64,000 bases of DNA from Pseudomonas anguilliseptica. GTDB lineage: Bacteria > Pseudomonadota > Gammaproteobacteria > Pseudomonadales > Pseudomonadaceae. This document shows positions 1 to 9,887 of this stretch, in pieces. Position 1 is the first letter of the stretch. The number at the start of each line of letters is the position of its first letter. The position numbers and the translations under genes are program-made. The notes under the pieces are model-generated. The model did no database searches, had not been told where the DNA came from, and saw only the letters and a list, made by a program, of their open reading frames with translations. Where the stretch lies: NCBI RefSeq assembly GCF_900105355.1, contig NZ_FNSC01000001.1:3782001-3846000 (forward strand). Direction: 5' to 3'.

Positions 1-196
1 GCTAGCGCATGCAGGTTACAGACAGATGAAGGCTTGTTTGCACTGGCGACAATTACTGGGCTCTACGGCAACAGACGGTATGATTTTCAGCTATTTTTTC
101 GTCCGCTATGCTGCCTATTTATAGAGTTGGCGCTTTATACTGCGCGGCCTGATTTGGCGCCTGTGGCAGCCTGAGCATTTTCAAGGAGCGACTGTG

Positions 197-898
197 ATGC
201 GTATGACCGGTGCGAGCTGGATTGAACGATTGAGCCTGTTGATTGCTTGTACCGGCGTGCTGTTGCTGCCTGCACTGGCGCAAGCCAACGAAGAAGACCC
301 GTGGCAGGGTTACAACCGCTTTATGTTTCGGGTCAACGATAACGTTGATACCTATACCCTCAAGCCGTTGGCCAAGGGTTATCAGGCGGTGACGCCACAG
401 TTTCTTGAAGATGGCGTGCATAACGTCTTCCGCAATATCGGTGATATCGGCAACCTGGCCAACAACCTGCTGCAGGGCAAGTTGCATGATGCCGGGGTCG
501 ACGGTGGCCGCTTGATCTTCAATACCACCTTCGGCCTGCTGGGCTTCTTCGATGTGGGCAGCGCGATGGGCCTGCAGCGCAGCGATGAGGATTTCGGCCA
601 GACCATGGGGGTGTGGGGGCTCGATAGTGGGCCTTACGTCGTGCTGCCGCTTTTGGGGCCGAGCACCGTGCGTGATGCCTTCGGCAAGGTGCCGGACAGC
701 ATGCTGACTGCGCCTGCGTTTATCGATCATGTGCCGACGCGCAATGTGGTGAGCGGCGTTCAGGCGGTTGACCTGCGGGCCAGCTTGCTCAAGGCTGAGC
801 GCATGGTCAGCGGTGACAAATACATCTTTATCCGTAACGCCTACCTGCAGAATCGCGAATTCAAAGTGCGTGACGGTGAGGTCGAAGACGATTTTTGA
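197..898 (+). CDS. mlaA: MlaA/VacJ family phospholipid-transport protein
   Basis: Homologue of MlaA (VacJ), the outer-membrane component of the Mla system that removes phospholipids from the outer leaflet and passes them to MlaC. The conserved opening DPWQGYNRFMFRVND and the GLLGFFDVG and GPSTVRDAFG segments are family hallmarks. The N-terminus has a hydrophobic segment ending ALAQA, suiting signal peptidase I, although an LIAC sequence inside it could also be read as a weak lipobox. ATG 197 has AAGGAG 8 bases upstream; GTG 194 is an alternative. The following PilZ and RssB-like genes match the pseudomonad gene order, and a strong terminator follows directly. Confidence 0.93.
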   Translation: MRMTGASWIERLSLLIACTGVLLLPALAQANEEDPWQGYNRFMFRVNDNVDTYTLKPLAKGYQAVTPQFLEDGVHNVFRNIGDIGNLANNLLQGKLHDAGVDGGRLIFNTTFGLLGFFDVGSAMGLQRSDEDFGQTMGVWGLDSGPYVVLPLLGPSTVRDAFGKVPDSMLTAPAFIDHVPTRNVVSGVQAVDLRASLLKAERMVSGDKYIFIRNAYLQNREFKVRDGEVEDDF

Positions 899-912
899 TG
901 CCGTTGGGTCAA

Positions 913-944
913 TAAAAAGGCGGCCGTTACGGGCCGCCTTTTTA
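913..944 (+). terminator. Rho-independent terminator of mlaA
   Basis: A GC-rich stem AAGGCGGCC/GGGCCGCCTT with a short loop is followed by a T run, 15 bases after the mlaA stop. The leading A run means it could also serve the converging PilZ gene. Confidence 0.9.
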
Positions 945-957
945 TTGTCCGAGCATT

Positions 958-1257
958 TCAGCTCATGGAAATAATCGCCAAGCCTAATGCTTGGCGGCCG
1001 TCTTCCATCGTGCTGACGCGCATCACTTCGGCTTGGGCATCCAGGCCGCGTAATTCGTTGTGATCAGAGGCGATGTGTACACGTACCTTGTCGCCCATCT
1101 TTACTGCGCTTTCAGCTTCCAGCTGCATGCCTGTGCTGGACAGGTCGAGGCACAGTGCGGGAATTTCCTTGCCGTCATGGTGCAGGGTGACGGGGGTCTC
1201 TAGCCGCATGCGGATGTAATCGCGTTTTTCACTGTAGGCACGATCATTTTGGCTCAT
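958..1257 (-). CDS. PilZ domain protein (c-di-GMP binding)
   Basis: A 99-residue single-domain PilZ protein. The RxxxR c-di-GMP-binding motif is seen as RDYIR near residue 12, and the second motif as DLSSTG near residue 38. It is predicted to be a cytosolic c-di-GMP receptor, but the target is not visible. It is divergent from the response regulator at 1473 and converges on mlaA, as in other pseudomonads. The ATG has AAGAGGAAAAAG upstream on the minus strand. Confidence 0.9.
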   Translation of the reverse strand: MSQNDRAYSEKRDYIRMRLETPVTLHHDGKEIPALCLDLSSTGMQLEAESAVKMGDKVRVHIASDHNELRGLDAQAEVMRVSTMEDGRQALGLAIISMS

Positions 1258-1472
1258 GGGCTTTTTCCTCTTGTTATGGGGGCTGTCCTGCAGCTCTTAT
1301 AACCTTGGCCGATTTGAGGTGTAAAGTCGTGCGGCGACGACCGGCACACGCTTGAATCACGTAGCGGATGGGAGTACCGTCTGCGCCTTGAAGCAAGCCG
1401 AGTTCGCGCGTCCAGGCGGTTGCCCTGACGTATAAGCCAACCCATACCCGGCGCAGTTTGCCTGGATACCTC

Positions 1473-2657
1473 ATGCACAAAACCAGTGCCACGCTGCTGA
1501 TAATCGATGACGACGACGTAGTGCGTGCGAGCCTCGCAGCCTACCTGGAAGACAGTGGTTTTCATGTGCTGCAGGCTGTCAATGGCTTGCAGGGGCTGGA
1601 AGTCTTTCATGCCGAGTCGCCGGATCTGGTGATCTGCGATCTGCGTATGCCGCAAGTCGATGGTCTCGAGCTGATTCGCCGCATCAATGCCCTGCAAGTG
1701 GAAACCCCGGTAATCGTGGTGTCTGGTGCTGGTGTGATGAGCGATGCCGTCGAAGCCTTGCGCTTGGGTGCAGCCGATTACCTGATCAAACCCCTGGCCG
1801 ATCTTGCCGTGCTTGAGCATTCAGTGCGTCGTGCGCTGGATCGCGCCAATTTGCGCCTGGAAAACCAGCGCTACCGCGACGAGTTGGAAACCGCCAACCG
1901 CGAACTGCAGGCCAGCCTGCACCTGTTGCAGGAAGATCAGAACGCCGGGCGCCAGGTGCAGATGAATATGCTGCCGGTAACGCCGTGGCAGGCTGATAGC
2001 TTGAACTTCGCCCACCAGATCATTCCTTCGCTGTACCTGTCGGGCGACTTTGTCGACTATTTCCGCGTCGATGACAGTCGTATCGCTTTTTATCTGGCTG
2101 ATGTGTCCGGGCATGGCGCTTCTTCGGCATTTATCACCGTGTTGCTGAAGTTTATGACCACGCGCCTGCTGTATGAGTCGCGCCGCGGTGGCAACCTGCC
2201 GGATTTCAAACCCTCTGAAGTGCTCGGTCATATCAACCGTGGCTTGATCAACTGCAAGTTGGGTAAGCACGTGACCATGCTCGGTGGCGTGATCGACCAG
2301 GCAAACAACCGTCTGACCTATAGCATTGGCGGTCATCTGCCGCTGCCGGTGCTCTACAGCGAAGGCCAGGCGCGTTACCTGGAAGGGCGCGGCTTACCGG
2401 TTGGGTTGTTTGTCGAGGCCGAGTACAACGACCTGGAGCTGGAGCTGCCAGAGGCCTTCAGTCTGACGCTACTCTCCGATGGCATTCTCGATCTGTTGCC
2501 GGGCGATACCTTGAAAGACAAGGAAACCCTGTTGCCGCAGTTGATCAGCTCTGCGGGGGGCACCTTGGATGGCCTGCGTACGGCTTTTGGGCTGGCCAAT
2601 CTGGGGGATATGCCGGATGATATTGCCTTGCTGGTGTTAAGCAGGAACCTTGCATGA
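1473..2657 (+). CDS. Response regulator with PP2C/SpoIIE-type phosphatase domain (RssB-like)
   Basis: The N-terminal receiver domain (about residues 1-120) has the acidic cluster IIDDDD, the phosphoacceptor Asp in CDLRMP and the conserved Lys in IKPL. A coiled linker follows, then a C-terminal PP2C-like phosphatase (about 160-390) with GDFVDYF and LADVSGHGASSAF metal-binding motifs. This is the partner-switching architecture that dephosphorylates a STAS protein, and that partner is the next gene (overlap ATGA). A pseudomonad orthologue is linked to RpoS/biofilm control. ATG 1473 is preferred because the receiver fold begins straight after it; TTG 1458 is in frame upstream. Confidence 0.9.
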   Translation: MHKTSATLLIIDDDDVVRASLAAYLEDSGFHVLQAVNGLQGLEVFHAESPDLVICDLRMPQVDGLELIRRINALQVETPVIVVSGAGVMSDAVEALRLGAADYLIKPLADLAVLEHSVRRALDRANLRLENQRYRDELETANRELQASLHLLQEDQNAGRQVQMNMLPVTPWQADSLNFAHQIIPSLYLSGDFVDYFRVDDSRIAFYLADVSGHGASSAFITVLLKFMTTRLLYESRRGGNLPDFKPSEVLGHINRGLINCKLGKHVTMLGGVIDQANNRLTYSIGGHLPLPVLYSEGQARYLEGRGLPVGLFVEAEYNDLELELPEAFSLTLLSDGILDLLPGDTLKDKETLLPQLISSAGGTLDGLRTAFGLANLGDMPDDIALLVLSRNLA

Positions 2658-3148
2658 ACCCTGGGATAAGCCCCGGTAGAATCCAGTTTGCCGAACAAGA
2701 TGGCACCTTCATCTTGAAGTTTGTCGGTGAAGTGCGCCTGACCCTCTGTTTGGCGCTGGATTCGACCATCGAGAAAATCTTCACCGCGCTGAACTTCTCA
2801 GCCATCGTGATTGATCTGACCGAGACCCGCAGTATCGATAGCACGACTCTTGGGCTACTGGCCAAACTGTCGATTCTGTCGCGGCAGAAGATCGGTCTGT
2901 TGCCGACGGTGGTGACCACCCACGCCGATATCACGCGACTGTTGCAGTCGATGGGTTTTGATCAGGTCTTCAATATCGTCGATACACCGGTGCCGTGCCC
3001 GGATTGTCTGGATGACCTGCCGTCGCAGGATCAATCGGAAGAGCTGGTACGTGCCAAGGTGCTGGAAGCGCACCGCATACTGATGGGGTTGAATGACTCC
3101 AATCGCGAAGCTTTCCACGATCTGGTTAACGCCCTCGAGCATCATTGA
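2654..3148 (+). CDS. STAS-domain anti-anti-sigma factor-like protein (RssC-like)
   Basis: 164 residues. The STAS core includes IDSTTLGLLAKL near residue 58, where the Ser of DS is the usual phosphorylation site of SpoIIAA-like proteins. It overlaps the phosphatase gene by 4 bases, so the two are translationally coupled and likely work as phosphatase and substrate in a partner switch. The C-terminal 60 residues after the STAS core, including a CPDCLDDLP stretch, are of unknown role. Confidence 0.88.
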   Translation: MNPGISPGRIQFAEQDGTFILKFVGEVRLTLCLALDSTIEKIFTALNFSAIVIDLTETRSIDSTTLGLLAKLSILSRQKIGLLPTVVTTHADITRLLQSMGFDQVFNIVDTPVPCPDCLDDLPSQDQSEELVRAKVLEAHRILMGLNDSNREAFHDLVNALEHH

Positions 3149-3161
3149 CTTGTGGTTAAAC

Positions 3162-3191
3162 AAACGGGGCGCTCAATGAGCGCCCCGTTTG
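3162..3191. terminator. Bidirectional terminator between STAS gene and tal
   Basis: AAACGGGGCGCTC, a short loop, then GAGCGCCCCGTTT. A/T runs flank both arms, so it serves both converging genes. Confidence 0.9.
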
Positions 3192-3203
3192 CATTCAGGT
3201 CAT

Positions 3204-4130
3204 TCAGGCTTGAGCAGTCAGCAGTTTTTCCAGCTTTTCCTGATCGCGGGCAAACAGGCGAATGCCTTCTGCCAGCTTTTCGGTGCCCATGGCGTCTTCA
3301 TTCATGGCCCAGCGGAATTGGCTTTCGCTCAGGCGCTGCTTGGCTTCGGCAGCTTTGCCAGGGCTGAGCAGGCGCGCCAGTGGCTGCTGGTCATCGGCCA
3401 GTTGCTGCAGCAGTTCGGGGCTGATGGTCAGGCGATCACAGCCAGCCAGCTGTTCGATCTGGCCGATATTGCGGAAGCTCGCGCCCATCACCACGGTCTG
3501 GTAGGCGTTGGCCTTGTAGTAGTTGTAGATGCGCGTAACGGACTGCACGCCGGGGTCTTCTGCGCCGACATAATCACGGCCTTCGGCTTTCTTGTACCAG
3601 TCGTAGATGCGCCCGACGAAGGGCGAAATCAGAAATACGCCGGCATCGGCGCAGGCCTGCGCTTGGGCGAAAGAGAACAGCAGGGTCAGGTTGCACTGAA
3701 TGCCGGCTTTTTCCAGTTGCTCGGCGGCGTGAATTCCTTCCCAGGTCGACGCGATCTTGATCAGCACGCGTTCGCGGCCAATACCGGCTTCTTCATATAG
3801 GCCAATCAAGCGTTCGGCTCTGCGCAAAGTGGCCTGAGTATCGAAGGACAGGCGTGCATCCACTTCGGTGGAGATACGTCCGGGGATGATTTTGAGAATT
3901 TCACCGCCCACCGCGACGCCAAAATGGTCGCAGGCCAGACCCAAGTCGCCTTGGCTGGTCTTGACGGCATGCTTTAGCTGCTCGCTATAGCCGGGCATTG
4001 CGGCGGCTTTGAGCAGCAGGGATGGGTTGGTGGTGGCATCGACCGGCTTCAGGCGGGCAATGGCGTCGAGGTCGCCGGTATCGGCGACTACCGTAGTGAA
4101 CTGCTTGAGTTGATCCAGCTTGGAGGTCAT
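3204..4130 (-). CDS. tal: Transaldolase
   Basis: Pentose-phosphate pathway enzyme moving a dihydroxyacetone unit between sugar phosphates. Length 308 residues, normal for TalB-type enzymes. The N-terminal motif [13 protein letters not shown] and the Schiff-base lysine in [11 protein letters not shown] (near residue 132) are both present. An upstream in-frame ATG would add nine residues not found in the family, so 4130 was chosen. It ends at the shared bidirectional terminator. Confidence 0.96.
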   Translation of the reverse strand: MTSKLDQLKQFTTVVADTGDLDAIARLKPVDATTNPSLLLKAAAMPGYSEQLKHAVKTSQGDLGLACDHFGVAVGGEILKIIPGRISTEVDARLSFDTQATLRRAERLIGLYEEAGIGRERVLIKIASTWEGIHAAEQLEKAGIQCNLTLLFSFAQAQACADAGVFLISPFVGRIYDWYKKAEGRDYVGAEDPGVQSVTRIYNYYKANAYQTVVMGASFRNIGQIEQLAGCDRLTISPELLQQLADDQQPLARLLSPGKAAEAKQRLSESQFRWAMNEDAMGTEKLAEGIRLFARDQEKLEKLLTAQA

Positions 4131-4171
4131 GACACAGCCTTGTCGTTGCAGATGCACCGACCTTACCCGAG

Positions 4172-5179
4172 TCAGCGGCCTTGCAGCAATTGCGCCGCTT
4201 GATCGAACAGCGTTAGTGGCTCGCTGGTCTTGTGAATGTCCACCGAGAGCAGTTGGCGAAAGCGTCGCGCACCATTGAACCCCTGGCCCAGGCCGAGCAT
4301 ATGGCGGGTGATGTGGTGCATGCTGCCGCCTTCGGCGAGGTGCGCGGCGATATAGCCGCGCATACTCTGCATGGCCTCAAAACGGTTCATGGCCGTGCGG
4401 GAGGAACCGAACAGCTGCTGGTCAACCTGCGCCAGTAGATAGGGGTTATGGTACGCCTCGCGGCCCAGCATCACGCCATCGAAGGTCTGCAGGTGCTGTT
4501 GGCAGTCTTCAAGGGTCTTGATGCCGCCATTGAGGATGATTTCCAGCTCAGGGAAGTCCTGTTTAAGCTGCGCCGCCACCTCATAACGCAGAGGTGGGAT
4601 CTCACGGTTTTCCTTGGGCGAAAGCCCTTCGAGAATGGCGATGCGCGCATGCACGGTAAAGCTGCGGCAGCCGGCATCGCGCACGGTGCCGACGAAATCG
4701 CACAGCTCGGCATAGCTGTCGCGGCCGTTGATGCCAATGCGGTGCTTTACCGTTACCGGGATATCCACCGCATCCTGCATGGCTTTCACGCAGTCGGCGA
4801 CCAGTTGTGGATGGCCCATTAGGCAGGCGCCGATCATATTGTTTTGCACCCGGTCACTGGGGCAGCCGACGTTGAGGTTGACCTCGTTATAGCCCGCTTC
4901 CTGCGCCAGCTTGGCACAGGCCGCCAGATCCGCAGGCACGCTGCCGCCCAGCTGCAGCGCGAGCGGGTATTCGGCAGCGCTATGGCGCAGAAAGCGTGCC
5001 ACGTCACCGTGCAATATCGCACCGGTGGTGACCATCTCGGTATACAGCAGGGCGTGCTGAGACAACTGGCGTAGGAAAAAGCGGCAGTGACGGTCCGTCC
5101 AATCCATCATTGGAGCAACGGAGAAGCGCCGAGAAAGCATGGTTGGAGGCGTGTTGGCAGGTGCACAGTTATCGGGCAT
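4172..5179 (-). CDS. dusA: tRNA-dihydrouridine(20/20a) synthase
   Basis: FMN-dependent reductase making dihydrouridine in the tRNA D-loop. The start of the core, [20 protein letters not shown], and the catalytic Cys in [10 protein letters not shown] (near residue 105) are clear. The HRIGI and ILNGGI flavin-site segments follow. Its 335 residues match DusA rather than DusB or DusC. It lies 41 bases upstream of tal on the same strand, so they may be co-transcribed. Confidence 0.95.
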   Translation of the reverse strand: MPDNCAPANTPPTMLSRRFSVAPMMDWTDRHCRFFLRQLSQHALLYTEMVTTGAILHGDVARFLRHSAAEYPLALQLGGSVPADLAACAKLAQEAGYNEVNLNVGCPSDRVQNNMIGACLMGHPQLVADCVKAMQDAVDIPVTVKHRIGINGRDSYAELCDFVGTVRDAGCRSFTVHARIAILEGLSPKENREIPPLRYEVAAQLKQDFPELEIILNGGIKTLEDCQQHLQTFDGVMLGREAYHNPYLLAQVDQQLFGSSRTAMNRFEAMQSMRGYIAAHLAEGGSMHHITRHMLGLGQGFNGARRFRQLLSVDIHKTSEPLTLFDQAAQLLQGR

Positions 5180-5414
5180 TGGAATCTATCTGTTTGGTGG
5201 CGGGCGCAAGGGCGGTGGCCGTGATTCGGTGGTGGTGCCGGGTGAAGGTAGCGTTAGATGCAATGCTCGGCAGTTTATCAGCCTGGAGAGGGTTTTCGTT
5301 TGTGCGTATGACTTGGGCATTGCCTGCCGGAAATTCGGCATTTTGCGTAGATAGGTTGGGGCATCGGCACTTCGTCGTTATGCTCTGCGCCACAAACAAG
5401 CCAATGGGTGAGTG

Positions 5415-6104
5415 ATGTTTCAGTCTGTGCGCGTAGTAAAGCTTCTGCCGTTTGCTCTGTCGTTTCTGCTCTCTGCCTGCGCCAGTGGGCCACAGCTGCT
5501 GCCTGAGACCAAGCGCCTGCCTGAGCGGGTCGAACTGGCCGATGTGCCGTTTTTCCAACTCAGTGATGCGCAGGGTGGGCCTTCGGCGTTGGCGGCGTTG
5601 CTCAATCATCATGGGGTGATCACCAGCCCTGGTTTAGTGGATGAGCGCATTCAGCAACTGACCAAAGGGCAAAGCGCGCAAGCCGGGCTTGAGGCGGTGG
5701 CGCGCTCTTATGATCTGCTGGTCTACCCCTTGCCCGGTAATCTGGATGTACTGATGCAGCAGGTGTCGGCAGGGCATCCAGTGCTGGTGATGCAAGATCG
5801 TCTGTTTGGCGGGCCGGGGGCGCATTTTGCGCTGCTGGTGGGCTATGACCAGCGCGAGCGTACGCTGGTACTGCGTTCGGGCAATACCCAGCGTTGGTAC
5901 ACCAGCTTTGCCAGCTTCGACGATGCCTGGGGCGAGGCGGGGCGTTGGGCGGTGTTGGTCATGCCAACCAATCAGCTGCCGGAGCAGCCGCTCAAGCAGG
6001 CGTGGTTGACGGCGGTGCAGGAGCTGCAAGAGCAAGGTCGTACGGCGGCAGCGCAGCGGGCGTTGCGTACGGCGCATCAGGTGTGGCCGGATGCGCAGCT
6101 GTAA
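5415..6104 (+). CDS. C39-peptidase-like lipoprotein lacking the catalytic cysteine
   Basis: 229 residues. A lipoprotein signal ends in LLSAC near residue 20. The rest resembles a papain-like peptidase C39 domain, with the His region GAHFALLVGYD near residue 140. At the place where active C39 domains read Q-x-CGPxAL, this one reads DAQGGPSALAALLNHHG, so Gly replaces the nucleophile. It may be a non-catalytic binding or bacteriocin-peptidase-like domain. ATG 5415 was chosen over GTG 5412. The 235-base gap upstream shows no further gene. Confidence 0.8.
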   Translation: MFQSVRVVKLLPFALSFLLSACASGPQLLPETKRLPERVELADVPFFQLSDAQGGPSALAALLNHHGVITSPGLVDERIQQLTKGQSAQAGLEAVARSYDLLVYPLPGNLDVLMQQVSAGHPVLVMQDRLFGGPGAHFALLVGYDQRERTLVLRSGNTQRWYTSFASFDDAWGEAGRWAVLVMPTNQLPEQPLKQAWLTAVQELQEQGRTAAAQRALRTAHQVWPDAQL

Positions 6105-6124
6105 AACCGTCGGAAGAGAGAATG

Positions 6125-6155
6125 AAAAACGGCACCTCTTAAGGTGCCGTTTTTG
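6125..6155. terminator. Terminator between C39-like gene and the oxidoreductase gene
   Basis: AAAACGGCACCT/AGGTGCCGTTTT stem with a four-base loop and flanking A and T runs, usable from both directions. Confidence 0.88.
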
Positions 6156-6170
6156 TTTGCGGGCTGGGCG

Positions 6171-7454
6171 TTAGACGCCCAGCTTGTCACGCAGGGTGTA
6201 GTACCAAGCACCCAGGGCACTGAATGGCACCTGGAACAGGCGGCCGCCAGGGAAGGGGTAGTGCGGCAGGTCGGCGAATGCGTCGAAGCGCTCTGCCTGA
6301 CCGCGCAGAGCTTCGGCCAGGACCTTGCCGGCCAGGTGGGTGTAGGTCACGCCGTGGCCGCTGCAACCTTGTGAGTAGTAGATGTTGTCGCCCAGGCGGC
6401 CGACTTGCGGCAGGCGCGACAGGGTCAGCAGGAAGTTGCCGGTCCAGGCGTAGTCGATCTTCACATCCTTCAATTGCGGGAAGGCCTCGAGCATTTTCGG
6501 GCGAATGATCGCTTCGATGTTCGCCGGGTCGCGTGCGCCGTAGACCACGCCGCCGCCGAAGATCAGGCGCTTGTCGCTGGTCAGGCGGTAGTAGTCGAGC
6601 AGGTAGTTGCAGTCTTCAACACAATAGTCCTGTGGCAGCAGGCTTTTCGCCAGTTCAGCGGACAGCGGCTCGGTGGTGATCACCTGGGTGCCGCACGGCA
6701 TCGACTTGGCCGACAGCTCCGGGATCAGGTTGCCCAGGTAAGCGTTGCCGGCGACGACCACGAACTTGGCTTTGACTCGTCCGTTTGGCGTGTGCACAAC
6801 GGGATTGGCACCGCGATCAATACGGATGGCCGGGGATTGTTCATAGATCACGCCGCCCAGTGATTCGACGGCTGCCGCCTCGCCCAAGGCCAGGTTGAGC
6901 GGGTGGATATGGCCGCCGCTCATGTCCAGCATGCCGCCCACGTAAACGTCGCTGTCCACCACTTCACGGATGCGCTTGGCGTCCATCAGTTCAAGCTGGG
7001 TGTGGCCGTAGCGTTCCCAGAGCTTTTTCTGCGACTCAAGGTGCTTCATATGTTTGGGGGTATTGGCGGCGAAGACGCCACCGTTTTTGAGGTCGCATTG
7101 GATGTTGTACTTGGCGATGCGTTCGCGAATGATGCGGCCGCCTTCGAATGCCATATCGCCCAGCAGTTTTGCCTGCTTGGGGCCGACGCTACGCTCGATC
7201 ACGTCAATGTCGCGGCTGTAGCTATTAACGATCTGCCCGCCGTTGCGACCCGATGCACCGAAACCGACCTTGGCGGCTTCGACAATGCTGACTTTAAAGC
7301 CATTCTCGAGCAGGGCTATGGCTGTCGACAGGCCGGTGTAGCCGGCGCCGACGATGCACACGTCAGTTTCGACTTCAGCATTCAATTCCGGGCGCGGTGG
7401 TACCGGGTTGGCGGAGGCCGCGTAATAGGATTGTGGATAAGCTGTGTGCGCCAT
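6171..7454 (-). CDS. puuB: FAD-dependent gamma-glutamylputrescine oxidase-like enzyme
   Basis: 427-residue DAO-family flavoenzyme. The dinucleotide-binding motif VGAGYTGLSTAIALLE is near residue 35 and GASGRNGGQIV near 68. The C-terminal flavin-contact region is SQGCSGHGVTYTHLAG near residue 375. Similarity is to PuuB/PauB, which oxidise gamma-glutamyl-polyamines; the exact substrate is inferred, since related oxidases differ. The gene stands alone with its own terminator. Confidence 0.82.
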   Translation of the reverse strand: MAHTAYPQSYYAASANPVPPRPELNAEVETDVCIVGAGYTGLSTAIALLENGFKVSIVEAAKVGFGASGRNGGQIVNSYSRDIDVIERSVGPKQAKLLGDMAFEGGRIIRERIAKYNIQCDLKNGGVFAANTPKHMKHLESQKKLWERYGHTQLELMDAKRIREVVDSDVYVGGMLDMSGGHIHPLNLALGEAAAVESLGGVIYEQSPAIRIDRGANPVVHTPNGRVKAKFVVVAGNAYLGNLIPELSAKSMPCGTQVITTEPLSAELAKSLLPQDYCVEDCNYLLDYYRLTSDKRLIFGGGVVYGARDPANIEAIIRPKMLEAFPQLKDVKIDYAWTGNFLLTLSRLPQVGRLGDNIYYSQGCSGHGVTYTHLAGKVLAEALRGQAERFDAFADLPHYPFPGGRLFQVPFSALGAWYYTLRDKLGV

Positions 7455-7599
7455 TTTGCAACCTCTGTTCTTTATTTTTTACGAATGGGCAGATGCTACC
7501 TGAGTTAAAAATGCCCGGCTAGTGGCCTGTGTGAAATATTAAACGCGCTGTAGAACAGTAAAAAATTCAGTTATTCAGGCAGTTAGCGCAAAAAATAGG

Positions 7600-7627
7600 T
7601 TGACAGTTTTTTGCGTGGCCGTAGAAT
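7600..7627 (+). promoter_or_regulatory. Sigma70 promoter of tRNA-Val
   Basis: TTGACA at 7600-7605 and TAGAAT at 7622-7627 are 16 bases apart and end 13 bases before the mature tRNA. A G/C-rich stretch (GCGC) sits at the expected start, as at stringently controlled promoters. Confidence 0.85.
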
Positions 7628-7640
7628 GCGCACCCATTGT

Positions 7641-7717
7641 AGGCACGTAGCTCAGTTGGTTAGAGCACCACCTTGACATGGTGGGGGTCGTTGGTTCGAG
7701 TCCAATCGTGCCTACCA
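7641..7717 (+). tRNA. tRNA-Val (anticodon GAC)
   Basis: 77 bases including an encoded CCA. The acceptor arms AGGCACG and CGTGCCT pair fully. The D arm TAGCTCAGTTGGTTAGAGC, the anticodon loop with GAC, and the T-arm GGTTCGAGTCC are all present. Confidence 0.97.
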
Positions 7718-7728
7718 GATTTGGTAGG

Positions 7729-7757
7729 AAAAGGGTCGCCTAGGCGGCCCTTTTTTA
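7729..7757 (+). terminator. Terminator of tRNA-Val
   Basis: AAAGGGTCGCC/GGCGGCCCTTT hairpin followed by a T run, 12 bases after the tRNA. Confidence 0.88.
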
Positions 7758-7959
7758 TTGGGTTCTTGCCAGCAAGCCCGGCTTTCTGCAAGCATCCGTG
7801 CGGTTAATCGCTGTTTAAAACCTCCAGTGACCCCGGTTCGGTTTTTGGTTGGCTGAAAAGCTCCCGCCACTGTATGGCAGGTATACCGCTGAATCGCTTA
7901 CTGGCTCATCCCAACCCATGTGGCCTTTGGTAGAGGTCGCCACTAGGAGAGGAGGCGCC

Positions 7960-9882
7960 ATGCCCATCATTACTCTTCCCGACGGCAGTCAGCGTTCGTT
8001 CGATCACTCGGTATCTGTGCTCGAGGTGGCGCAATCTATTGGTGCTGGCCTGGCTAAAGCCACGGTAGCTGGCAAGGTCAATGGCAAGCTGGTTGATGCC
8101 TGTGACCTGATTGATAGCGACGCAACCCTGCAAATCATTACGCCAAAAGATCAGGAAGGCCTGGAAATCATTCGCCACTCCTGCGCGCATTTGATTGGTC
8201 ATGCGGTCAAGCAGTTGTTTCCCGCTGCCAAGATGGTGATCGGTCCGGTCATTGAAGAGGGTTTCTACTACGACATCGCATCTGAGCGTCCTTTCACTCT
8301 AGATGATGTGGCGGCAATCGAGCAGCGCATGCAGCAGCTGATCGAGAAGGACTACGACGTCATCAAAAAAGTGACGCCGCGCGCCGAAGTTATTGATGTC
8401 TTCACCGCCCGTGGCGAGGAATACAAGCTACGTCTGGTTGAAGATATGCCGGATGAGCAGGCTATGGGTCTGTACTGCCACGAAGAATACGTCGACATGT
8501 GTCGTGGCCCGCACGTGCCGAATACGCGCTTCCTCAAGGCATTCAAGCTGACCAAGCTCTCCGGTGCCTACTGGCGCGGCGATGCCAAGAACGAGCAATT
8601 GCAGCGCGTTTACGGCACTGCCTGGGCTGATAAGAAGCAGTTGGCGGCCTATATCCAGCGCATTGAAGAGGCTGAGAAGCGCGATCACCGTAAGATCGGC
8701 AAGCGTCTGAATCTGTTTCACACCCAGGAAGAAGCGCCGGGCATGGTGTTCTGGCACCCCAATGGCTGGACTCTTTATCAGGTGCTGGAGCAGTACATGC
8801 GTGGCGTGCAGCGCGAGCATGGCTATCTCGAGATCAAGACCCCGCAGGTGGTCGATCGCTCGCTGTGGGAGAAGTCCGGGCACTGGGCAAACTACGCCGA
8901 GAACATGTTCACCACTGAGTCGGAAAGTCGTGATTACGCGATCAAGCCGATGAACTGCCCGTGTCACGTGCAAGTGTTCAATCAGGGGCTTAAGAGCTAC
9001 CGCGAGTTGCCGATGCGTCTGGCCGAGTTCGGTGCTTGTCACCGAAATGAGCCGTCCGGTGCGCTGCACGGCATCATGCGTGTGCGTGGCTTTACTCAGG
9101 ATGACGCGCATATCTTCTGTACCGAAGAGCAGATGCAGGCTGAGTCGGCAGACTTTATCAAGTTGACTCAGGCTGTTTACGCTGATTTTGGCTTTACCGA
9201 TATTCAGCTCAAGCTCTCCACGCGTCCGGATAAGCGTGTGGGTTCGGATGATTTGTGGGATCGTGCCGAGGCAGCGTTGGCGGCGGCGCTCGATAGCGCT
9301 GGGCTGGCTTATGATCTGCAGCCGGGTGAGGGCGCCTTCTACGGGCCGAAGATCGAGTTCTCACTGAAGGACTGCCTGGGTCGTGTCTGGCAGTGTGGTA
9401 CCTTGCAGCTCGACTTTAACTTGCCGGTGCGGTTGGGGGCGGAGTACGTCAGTGAGGACAATAGCCGTAAGCATCCGGTGATGCTGCACCGTGCGATCCT
9501 CGGTTCGTTCGAGCGTTTCATCGGGATTCTGATTGAGCACTACGAAGGTGCGTTCCCTGCTTGGCTGGCTCCGACTCAGGCCGTGGTGATGAATATCACT
9601 GATAAACAGGCTGATTTTGCCCTCGAAGTGGAGAAGTCGCTCAATCAAAGCGGTTTTCGTGCCAAGTCTGACTTGAGGAACGAGAAGATAGGCTTTAAAA
9701 TCCGCGAGCATACTTTGCTCAAGTTTCCCTATCTCTTGGTTATTGGAGATCGGGAGGTTGAGACGAAAACTGTCGCCGTGCGTACCCGTGAAGGTGCTGA
9801 TCTGGGCTCAATGCCCGTCACTCAATTCGCTGAATTTCTTGCGCAGGCGGTTTCCCGGCGTGGTCGCCAAGATTTGGAGTAA
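7960..9882 (+). CDS. thrS: Threonyl-tRNA synthetase
   Basis: Charges tRNA-Thr. Domains in order: TGS (about 1-60), editing/SAD domain with [14 protein letters not shown] near 75, class II catalytic core (about 240-535) with zinc-binding Cys in MNCPCH and [10 protein letters not shown] motif 2, then the anticodon-binding domain. The 640 residues match the family when translation starts at ATG 7960, which has the strong site AGGAGAGGAGG; an in-frame extension upstream is not typical. It begins the conserved thrS-infC-rpmI-rplT-pheST-ihfA cluster. Confidence 0.97.
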   Translation: MPIITLPDGSQRSFDHSVSVLEVAQSIGAGLAKATVAGKVNGKLVDACDLIDSDATLQIITPKDQEGLEIIRHSCAHLIGHAVKQLFPAAKMVIGPVIEEGFYYDIASERPFTLDDVAAIEQRMQQLIEKDYDVIKKVTPRAEVIDVFTARGEEYKLRLVEDMPDEQAMGLYCHEEYVDMCRGPHVPNTRFLKAFKLTKLSGAYWRGDAKNEQLQRVYGTAWADKKQLAAYIQRIEEAEKRDHRKIGKRLNLFHTQEEAPGMVFWHPNGWTLYQVLEQYMRGVQREHGYLEIKTPQVVDRSLWEKSGHWANYAENMFTTESESRDYAIKPMNCPCHVQVFNQGLKSYRELPMRLAEFGACHRNEPSGALHGIMRVRGFTQDDAHIFCTEEQMQAESADFIKLTQAVYADFGFTDIQLKLSTRPDKRVGSDDLWDRAEAALAAALDSAGLAYDLQPGEGAFYGPKIEFSLKDCLGRVWQCGTLQLDFNLPVRLGAEYVSEDNSRKHPVMLHRAILGSFERFIGILIEHYEGAFPAWLAPTQAVVMNITDKQADFALEVEKSLNQSGFRAKSDLRNEKIGFKIREHTLLKFPYLLVIGDREVETKTVAVRTREGADLGSMPVTQFAEFLAQAVSRRGRQDLE

Positions 9883-9887
9883 TCATT
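9876..9887 (+). promoter_or_regulatory. Ribosome binding site and rare ATT start of infC
   Basis: GGAG at 9876-9879, inside the end of thrS, is followed five bases later by ATT at 9885. The next usual codon, ATG 9900, has no ribosome site at the right distance. ATT starts are a known, conserved way for IF-3 to limit its own synthesis. Confidence 0.85.

Noticed and set aside
1-1. CRISPR arrays and insertion sequences anywhere in the window.
   Set aside because: No set of regularly spaced repeats with unique spacers was seen apart from the replication iterons, and no transposase gene or terminal inverted repeats were found.
7831-7890. Possible cobalamin riboswitch upstream of thrS (CCCGCCACTGTA).
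   Set aside because: The core resembles the riboswitch, but the later AGCCAGGAGACCTGCC element is absent and thrS is not a cobalamin-linked gene.
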